Source: Gammaproteobacteria bacterium 53_120_T64
GTDB taxonomy: Bacteria > Pseudomonadota > Gammaproteobacteria > Pseudomonadales > Porticoccaceae
Direction: 5' to 3'
NCBI GenBank assembly: GCA_002162815.1
Contig: MAAT01000021.1
Span: 101,687 to 165,686 of the forward strand
DNA: 64,000 nt
The translations under genes and the position numbers were made by a program. How positions within the stretch are numbered: the stretch's first letter is position 1; each line of letters starts with the position of its first letter. Shown here one piece after another: positions 58,933 to 64,000 of this stretch. The notes under the pieces are model-generated. The model was not told the origin of the DNA. It ran no database searches and worked only from the letters and a program-made list of their open reading frames with translations.

Positions 58933-59610
58933 ATGAGCCTTGTAGCAGCCCCGCAGCCACCCCTCAACACCGCCTCGCCACAGCGAGAAGCCTTGTTTGA
59001 CCTCAGCGCAGCCAGCCTCACAATGAGCGATGCCGCGCCGGTGGAGATTCTGGCGAAAGCCCTCGATGCCGCTGAGCGGCCCATTATCAGCACTAGCTTC
59101 TCCGCCTACTCCGCCGTGCTATTGCACATGGTACAAAGCATTCGCCCCGGGACTCCCGTGGTGTGGTGTGACACCGGCTTTAATACCGCCGCCACCTACC
59201 GCTTTGTCGACCAACTGGTCGCGCGCTTGGATTTAAACCTCAAGATTTTTCACCCGGCGTTTTCTGCAGCCCACTTACAGGCTCGCTACCAGGGCATTCC
59301 CGACATTGGCACCACCGAACACGCCGAATTTTCCCAACGGGTCAAACTCGAACCCTTTACTCGAGCCTTTTGTGAAATACAGCCCGACCTGTGGATTAAC
59401 GGCATGCGTCGCGAGGAAACCGAATTCAGGAAGTCCCAGGATATCTTCACCTGGGATGCTAGCCGCAGCACCACCAAGGTCGCGCCCTGCTTTCACTCCA
59501 CCACGATGAACCTGGTCGACTACCTACTCGAGCACGACCTGCCCTCGGAAGCGGACTATCACGATCCCACCAAAGCGGCGGATAACCTGGAGTGCGGACT
59601 ACACACCTGA
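58933..59610 (+). CDS. CysH-like PAPS/APS reductase-family protein
   Basis: This 225-residue protein has the adenine-nucleotide alpha-hydrolase fold of phosphoadenylylsulfate reductases: ISTSFSAYSAVLLHMV (about residues 52-67) replaces the SGGKDS-like loop, VVWCDTGFNTAATYRF follows (about 76-91), WINGMRREET (about 154-163) and the catalytic Cys221 in the terminal ECGLH. The paired CC motifs of the iron-sulfur APS reductases are absent, so PAPS is the likelier substrate if it is catalytic. It is shorter than E. coli CysH, and no sulfite reductase lies nearby. No strong ribosome site is seen. Confidence 0.8.
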   Translation: MSLVAAPQPPLNTASPQREALFDLSAASLTMSDAAPVEILAKALDAAERPIISTSFSAYSAVLLHMVQSIRPGTPVVWCDTGFNTAATYRFVDQLVARLDLNLKIFHPAFSAAHLQARYQGIPDIGTTEHAEFSQRVKLEPFTRAFCEIQPDLWINGMRREETEFRKSQDIFTWDASRSTTKVAPCFHSTTMNLVDYLLEHDLPSEADYHDPTKAADNLECGLHT

Positions 59611-59700
59611 GTACAGCACTAACCGGCCATCTGCTTTTAGAAACGCGCTGAAGGCTGGCAATTCTGCTCAGTAACGCTGCCCACCAATAAGCCGCTGATT

Positions 59701-60960
59701 TCAACCCAGCCTTAGGCGCGGAATTTCACGCCAACGGCTTAAATAACTGGGTGACTTCATCGCCCGCTTCATCGCAAAGCCATGTTCACCGCCCTGGCGG
59801 GCCAACTTAACGGCCCCCGTGCCGAAGCGCCGGTTCACCCCGTCCATCACCTTCATCAGCGACACCGAGTTTTCCGCCCGAGGCGCCAATAGATCGAGCT
59901 GCGCCAGCCGCTCTGGGCGAAGGTCGTGGAGCACCACCCCAGCCTTGGCGTACTTATAGCCGGGTCGATAAAGTTGCGCTACCAAAGCCACAGCCACCCT
60001 GGAGAGCTGCCGACTATCGGCCGTGCCACCGGGTAAACTCACCGCCAATTCATCGGCATACGGCGTCGCGTCGTGAGCACTGGTCTGTATCCAGACCACG
60101 AGACGAAAACACAGCGATGACTGCGCCCTGAGTTTGGCACCCGCACGCACCGCGTAGTGGCTTACCGCCTCCTGCAGGGGCTCTAAACGCGTCTGCTTCT
60201 GGCCAAAGGAGCGACTGGAAATAATACTTTGTTTGGACTGCGGCTGGCAGTCGATATCGATACAGGCCTCGCCCTGCAATTCGGCAATCGTGCGTACCAG
60301 AGTAATGCCCTGTAAGGTTCGAGCCTCGGCTTGAGGCATTGCACTCAAATCTGCCGCCGTCGCCAAACCCCTGGTCTTTAGCTTTGCCGTCAGCTTTCGA
60401 CCAATACCCCACACGTCACTGACATCCACCCGCGCCGCCAGCCACTGCCACTGGTGGGCTTGCGTCAATACACAGACACCCTCAAGTTGGGAATATTCTT
60501 TCACCGCACACTGACCAAGCTTCGCCAAGGTTTTACTGGGGGCAATCGAGACCCCCATTTTTATACCCTGCTGCTGCCAAATGGTATCGCGCAGCAGCGC
60601 GGCAAAGGCTTTTAATTCGCCACGGGGCACGGCGCTAAAATCGACAAAACACTCGTCGATCGAGTACACCTCAATATTACTCGGCGCCAACTCGGCCAGA
60701 GTCGCCATAATGCGCCCACTGACCTCTCCGTAGAGCTCATAGTTACTAGAAAAGGCCAGCACGCCGGCGCGCTCAATCAGCGGGCGTTGTTTAAAGTAGG
60801 GTTCAAATTTTTTAATGCCCGCCGCTTTCGCCCTGTTATCGAGGGCTACCACTACACCATCATTATTCGAGGTCACCACCACACCCCGGTCGCGAATATC
60901 GGGGCGAAAGACCTTTTCACAGGCACAGTAAAAACTACGCATATCACACAGGCCAATCAC
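59701..60960 (-). CDS. umuC: UmuC-like Y-family DNA polymerase
   Basis: This 419-residue translesion polymerase subunit belongs to the Pol V type. The catalytic acidic residues are visible in GLCDMRSFYCACE (Asp6) and VYSIDECFVDFS (about residues 98-109). SNNDGVVVALDNRAKAAGIKKFEPYF (divided over about 31-56) is more divergent than in typical UmuC, where a shorter SxxAKxxGI occurs. A clamp-binding motif QLDLL is near residue 354, and the C-terminal SPSYLSRWREIPRL end is typical. The start is a GTG overlapping umuD by 17 nt. Confidence 0.93.
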   Translation of the reverse strand: MIGLCDMRSFYCACEKVFRPDIRDRGVVVTSNNDGVVVALDNRAKAAGIKKFEPYFKQRPLIERAGVLAFSSNYELYGEVSGRIMATLAELAPSNIEVYSIDECFVDFSAVPRGELKAFAALLRDTIWQQQGIKMGVSIAPSKTLAKLGQCAVKEYSQLEGVCVLTQAHQWQWLAARVDVSDVWGIGRKLTAKLKTRGLATAADLSAMPQAEARTLQGITLVRTIAELQGEACIDIDCQPQSKQSIISSRSFGQKQTRLEPLQEAVSHYAVRAGAKLRAQSSLCFRLVVWIQTSAHDATPYADELAVSLPGGTADSRQLSRVAVALVAQLYRPGYKYAKAGVVLHDLRPERLAQLDLLAPRAENSVSLMKVMDGVNRRFGTGAVKLARQGGEHGFAMKRAMKSPSYLSRWREIPRLRLG

Positions 60961-61402
60961 AGGTTGGCCCCCCGCCCCCAGCCTTTAAATGATGCACCGC
61001 ATGAATCACCACGCCCTCGATATCAACCTGAGACTCTGGCGCTATCTCAATCGGGCGACAGCGCTTATTGGCCGGCAATAGACGAGAGTGGGCGAGGTCT
61101 AGCACCTTGATAGTGAGCTCGCCATCGACGGCAACCACCACCACGTCACCATCCACAGCCTGCACGGCGCGATCAACAATCAGTAAATCGCCACTGAAGA
61201 TACCCAGCTCAATCATTGAGTCACCCTCGGCGCGGGCAAAATACGTCGCCGCCGCATGCGCTATCAAATGCTCATTGAGATCTAAACCGCCATCCAAATA
61301 ATCGTCGGCCGGGCTGGGGAAGCCCGCCGCAACACGGCTCAGATAGAGCGGCAGTAATAATCTAGTGCGTCTGCACGCCGGGGTAAGAGAAGCTAACTTC
61401 AC
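60944..61402 (-). CDS. umuD: UmuD-like SOS mutagenesis protein (S24 autoprotease)
   Basis: UmuD is cleaved after RecA contact and then joins UmuC as Pol V. The protein has 152 residues. The cleavage site is Ala26-Gly27 (VAAGFPSP), with catalytic Ser61 (EGDSMIE) and Lys98 (ELTIKVL), almost the same numbering as in E. coli. The last 15 residues, GGGGPTCDWPV, are not conserved and overlap umuC. The start is a GTG 12 bp from a LexA site. Confidence 0.94.
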   Translation of the reverse strand: MKLASLTPACRRTRLLLPLYLSRVAAGFPSPADDYLDGGLDLNEHLIAHAAATYFARAEGDSMIELGIFSGDLLIVDRAVQAVDGDVVVVAVDGELTIKVLDLAHSRLLPANKRCRPIEIAPESQVDIEGVVIHAVHHLKAGGGGPTCDWPV

Positions 61403-61408
61403 CGTCTA

Positions 61409-61459
61409 CACCTATACTGTATGGACAAACAGTATAGGTGTAGATCCGCAAATCATCAA
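61409..61459 (-). promoter_or_regulatory. LexA-controlled umuDC promoter
   Basis: On the minus strand a -35 TTGATG (61454-61459) and -10 TATACT (61431-61436) are spaced 17 bp. A canonical SOS box (CTGT-N8-ACAG core, 61415-61434) overlaps the -10 and covers the start site. The box is the centre of a perfect 12-bp-arm palindrome, CACCTATACTGT at 61409-61420 and ACAGTATAGGTG at 61429-61440. LexA binding here would block transcription of umuD and umuC. Confidence 0.9.
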
Positions 61460-61530
61460 ACCCCTTGCTGGCAACCGCGACGACCGAACAACGCTACTTA
61501 AGGCTGAACAAAGAAGACGGCAAGTAAAGA

Positions 61531-61551
61531 GGTTGGAGGTTGGAGGTTGGA
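61531..61551. repeat. Three tandem GGTTGGA units
   Basis: The 7-mer GGTTGGA occurs three times head-to-tail at 61531-61551, in the non-coding spacer between umuD and the DUF4344 gene. No other function is visible. Confidence 0.6.
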
Positions 61552-61691
61552 ATTCGATACCAAGAACAAAGCCACCCGCTAGCCATTGGCAATAGCTAGC
61601 ACTATAAGCGCCACTACCCCTCGCGCTATGCCGAGACGGCGAAGAACAATAGTTTAGTGCGCAGAACACTCACCAGCCGATCAATGCGGCC

Positions 61692-62582
61692 CTAAGTACA
61701 GCTCATAAGCTCTTTCATATACTTGCGTAAAATGGGAATACCGCAGGCTCTGGTCGAATGCTCGCGGCGATATTTTATCATCGTCGAAAAATGACTCAGC
61801 AACTCATAGCAGATCGTCACCGATGCTGTAGGGGCATGCCAAAACGCATCGGGCAGACCGAAACAATTGTCAAACTCGACGCTAATAGGGCGCGGGAATT
61901 TAAAGCTAGAAGAGAGTTTTTGCGCCCATTTTTCAGCCACTTGCGAGGTCTTTATTAATTCAAATATGGCTTTATTCTCGCCCTCTCGAGGGGTTTTATA
62001 AAACACTTTAACAGCGTCCATTTTAAGCGCTACGATGGATTTTTGGCCATACGAAGACTGCAACCAATTGAGAGCATGTCGAGCCTGCTTATACTCATAG
62101 TCACAACTCACCGCACGATCAAACGGCAAAAACTCGGTATCCATCACATCTTCTAATAAGTCGGTATGGCCGCCAACAATCAGGCAGACAATATTATGGA
62201 AGCGCTGGATCTCAAGGTTGTGATTATCCCAATAGTCCAACTTCACCTTCGGCCCTTCCTTTAGTTCCCACTCGGTATACCAGCCACCGGCGACGGATAA
62301 CAACCAGGGAATAAAATCTGCCGCCGACTCATGTTGGTGCTCTCGCATCATCACAATAATGGCAAGGCGGTCGGCCGCATCCTCCTCCATGCCCAGCACG
62401 GGGAGTTTAAACTCCTCGATAATCAAGTGACCGAACTCATGTAATAAGGTGAACTCGAGATTGGCGAGCAAAAAATCACGCTCCCAATCAGCCTTCACCA
62501 CCGGGCTGTCTGGCTTACCTGCTTGCCCTGGAAAAGACATCGACAGCACCAGTGCCGTACAGATAATGAAATATCGCATCAA
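61692..62582 (-). CDS. DUF4344 putative zinc metallopeptidase, secreted
   Basis: This 296-residue protein has a signal peptide (about 1-21, MSFPGQA) and the zinc-binding HEFGH at residues 48-52, followed by GMEEDAADRLAI (about 64-75) whose acidic residues could supply the third ligand. This layout fits DUF4344 putative metallopeptidases. The C-terminal part (about 225-296) has FDNCFGLPDAFWHAPTASVTICYELL. It is probably periplasmic. Substrate and partner are unknown. It stands alone between umuDC and an unknown membrane gene in an accessory-looking region. Confidence 0.85.
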   Translation of the reverse strand: MMRYFIICTALVLSMSFPGQAGKPDSPVVKADWERDFLLANLEFTLLHEFGHLIIEEFKLPVLGMEEDAADRLAIIVMMREHQHESAADFIPWLLSVAGGWYTEWELKEGPKVKLDYWDNHNLEIQRFHNIVCLIVGGHTDLLEDVMDTEFLPFDRAVSCDYEYKQARHALNWLQSSYGQKSIVALKMDAVKVFYKTPREGENKAIFELIKTSQVAEKWAQKLSSSFKFPRPISVEFDNCFGLPDAFWHAPTASVTICYELLSHFSTMIKYRREHSTRACGIPILRKYMKELMSCT

Positions 62583-62934
62583 GTCACTCCACTTTTCTCA
62601 ACTGCTTTATTCATAGTCCATAGCACCACAAAATAACAGCCTAAGCGCTAAGGCTCCGCTGTCGTGACTCGTCACTCGGTATGCACGCAGCCCGATAAAG
62701 GCAGCAAACTTGACTGGGGCCAGGGCTCTACTCGCCACGTATTCGACGGTGTAGAGAACTGACTATCGATGGAAGCCGCGAGCGCCACCGAACTTGTTTC
62801 AGAGGCACGCCTCCCACCTAACGAAGGTTTTCACTAACGCGATTGCGCCCGCCCTGTCCTCGAACAGCCCTCTACAGTATGAAAAAATCTAACTCAACGC
62901 CGAGCACGATAGGTCGTCGTTAAGCGGGGCTCAC
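62583..62934. other. Intergenic region without recognisable content
   Basis: These 352 bp between two minus-strand genes show no coding frame with a ribosome site, no clear terminator and no repeat matching elsewhere in the window. The DUF4344 gene's promoter must lie here but was not identified. Confidence 0.5.
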
Positions 62935-63603
62935 TTACTGCTCGCCATGTACAAGCGCTGAACTCACCTTGCGCCCCATGAAGACAAGCCAGACACTGAC
63001 AAGCACGAACACATTCCATTCAATAATCTTGCTATTGAAGACGCTATTGCCCAATAGACCAAGTAATAAGGCACAAGTCGGGAGCAGAAATAGCAGCATA
63101 TTGCCCCGACTAGCCTCCGACTTCAGTAGCTGATAAGCCACCATCAATTCGAAAATAATAATGCCCAAAAATGCCAAGCCGGAAAACAGAATATGCAACT
63201 CCTCAAACACCCCCGTGGTGCTGTAACCGTTGAGTATCGCTTCGGCGATAGCCAGGAATAGCGGCGTAAGAACCACACCGATCAGACAGCGAATTTTATC
63301 GAAAGCAGGCAAGCTCTGTAGCCCAAGACTGGATAAATATTGGATAACGAAATATGCCGAAATACCTAAAAAAGAGGCTGCAGGTAGCACCGTGGCCCGG
63401 TAAAAAATACTGGCAATTTCCCCATGAGTCCCAGCAGTACTAATCGCCACACACCCCGTCAAAGGCGGAAAGCAAACCGGCACATTGGGGGAAGTAAAGA
63501 CATAGATCAGGTAGCTGAAAAACGCCCACACCAACATCAACACCCCGGTAGTAGAAATAACCCAGCCAGCAGGTAAACAACCAATGCCATTATTGCCCAT
63601 CAC
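62935..63603 (-). CDS. Unknown six-helix membrane protein
   Basis: This 222-residue protein is strongly hydrophobic, with about six membrane helices (about 13-35, 62-90, 105-125, 133-155, 167-185 and 190-208). A short region with CISTAGTHGEIASIFYRATVLPA after the first helix vaguely recalls Frag1/DRAM-type proteins, but I do not recognise the family with confidence. The start MMGNNGIG is at 63603. No operon partner is evident; the DUF4344 gene is 352 bp downstream on the same strand. Confidence 0.65.
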   Translation of the reverse strand: MMGNNGIGCLPAGWVISTTGVLMLVWAFFSYLIYVFTSPNVPVCFPPLTGCVAISTAGTHGEIASIFYRATVLPAASFLGISAYFVIQYLSSLGLQSLPAFDKIRCLIGVVLTPLFLAIAEAILNGYSTTGVFEELHILFSGLAFLGIIIFELMVAYQLLKSEASRGNMLLFLLPTCALLLGLLGNSVFNSKIIEWNVFVLVSVWLVFMGRKVSSALVHGEQ

Positions 63604-63746
63604 AACACCCTCAAAAATTCATTCGATACTGAATTCAGATAATAAATTAAGACCATACAATACCTACCAGCAGCGCATTTCAGCAAGGGTAATCAGCGTA
63701 TTTTCAGTTAGGACAGCTATTATTAGATACGGCGTTAATGGTTGCT

Positions 63747-63900
63747 AGCTTTAGGGTCAGCTTTTGGGCAGACGATACCCAGCCCTTTACTGTGAATTTG
63801 TTAAAGCAAGCTTTAGGGTCAGATACTAGAGAGCTTTAGAGGGAGCTTTAGGAGAGAGCTTTAGTAGGGCCTTTAGGGTCAAGGGCCTTTAGGGTCAGAT
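63747..63900. repeat. Cluster of CTTTAG(GGTCAG) direct repeats
   Basis: At least seven degenerate copies of a unit built on GCTTTAGGGTCAG lie here. AGCTTTAGGGTCAG is at 63747-63760 and 63809-63822; shortened GAGCTTTAG forms lie near 63831, 63843 and 63856; GGCCTTTAGGGTCA forms lie near 63869 and 63885. Two copies continue as GATAC. The cluster abuts the 3' end of an IS110-family transposase, so the units may be element ends or repeated insertion relics. Confidence 0.7.
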
Positions 63901-63913
63901 ACCGTCTTAACAA

Positions 63914-64000
63914 TCAAGTAAAATTCACATCAAATGGCTCGCCATTTTTTAAAACGCCATAGATTAGGTGAACTAACTTACGCATAGCGGCACCCACAAT
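63914..64000 (-). mobile_element. IS110-family transposase, C-terminal end only
   Basis: The last 28 codons of a transposase frame lie at the right edge, ending in TGA at 63914-63916. The translation AAMRKLVHLIYGVLKNGEPF followed by DVNFT is the C-terminal signature of Transposase_20 (IS110 superfamily). The rest of the element is outside the window, so whether it is intact and which subgroup it belongs to are unknown. Confidence 0.75.

Noticed and set aside
1..64000. CRISPR arrays, rRNA genes, prophage genes or riboswitches
   Set aside because: No regularly spaced repeats, rRNA stretches, phage structural genes or known riboswitch cores were recognised. The repeat cluster at 63747-63900 is too short and irregular for CRISPR.

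Overview
The window reads as chromosomal DNA of a marine-type gammaproteobacterium. The order rpsB-tsf-pyrH-frr-uppS-cdsA-dxr-rseP-bamA-skp-lpxD-fabZ-lpxA-lpxB-rnhB, the divergent map-glnD-dapC block, gamma-type DapD, CmoA/CmoB, RsmJ, the VC_2705-type symporter with its DUF4212 partner and system I cytochrome c maturation all fit that class. The exact family cannot be fixed from sequence alone; a Pseudomonas or Cellvibrionales-like marine relative is an inference.

Layout. 1-4630 (minus): ccmABCDEF for heme delivery to c-type cytochromes, with ccmF cut by the window edge. 4713-7508 (minus): a small PA3496-like protein, then a three-gene arsenosugar-type set (two glycosyltransferases and radical SAM ArsS) sitting where dnaE-accA often follows rnhB. 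7612-22342 (minus): a long housekeeping run for translation, undecaprenyl and isoprenoid precursors, phospholipid, outer-membrane assembly and lipid A, with a strong hairpin between rpsB and tsf. 22653-31893 (plus): map, glnD, lysine/diaminopimelate genes dapC, dapD and dapE, nth, an ArsC-like protein and an EamA exporter. 31932-33480 (minus): rsmJ and an OmpA-type lipoprotein. 33783-36827 (plus): a two-subunit Na+/solute symporter and a sterol-desaturase-family membrane hydroxylase.

36841-43548 holds the most unusual structure. Two paralogous PAS-histidine kinase-receiver hybrids lie in tandem, and the 600-bp spacer between them contains decayed pieces of both flanking genes: the 3' part of the esterase gene and the tail of the desaturase gene. 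This indicates a tandem duplication of a whole desaturase-kinase-esterase unit, followed by loss of the inner copies.

43774-58431 is dominated by acyl-CoA and carbonyl chemistry: an LLM flavin-oxidoreductase pseudogene with two frameshifts and a stop, an SDR, two AMP-dependent acyl-CoA ligases, two tandem family III CoA-transferases, a dienelactone-hydrolase-type enzyme and a group II truncated hemoglobin. A PreP-like M16 protease and cmoAB lie among them. Together they suggest catabolism of a CoA-activated, probably hydrophobic or cyclic substrate, which is not identifiable from the window.

58468-64000 looks accessory: tRNA-Arg(ACG) with a clear promoter and terminator, a CysH-like protein, an SOS-controlled umuDC pair with an exceptionally symmetric LexA site, a DUF4344 metallopeptidase, an unknown membrane protein, a cluster of CTTTAG-type repeats and the C-terminus of an IS110-family transposase running off the right edge. 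No CRISPR array, rRNA or prophage was seen.
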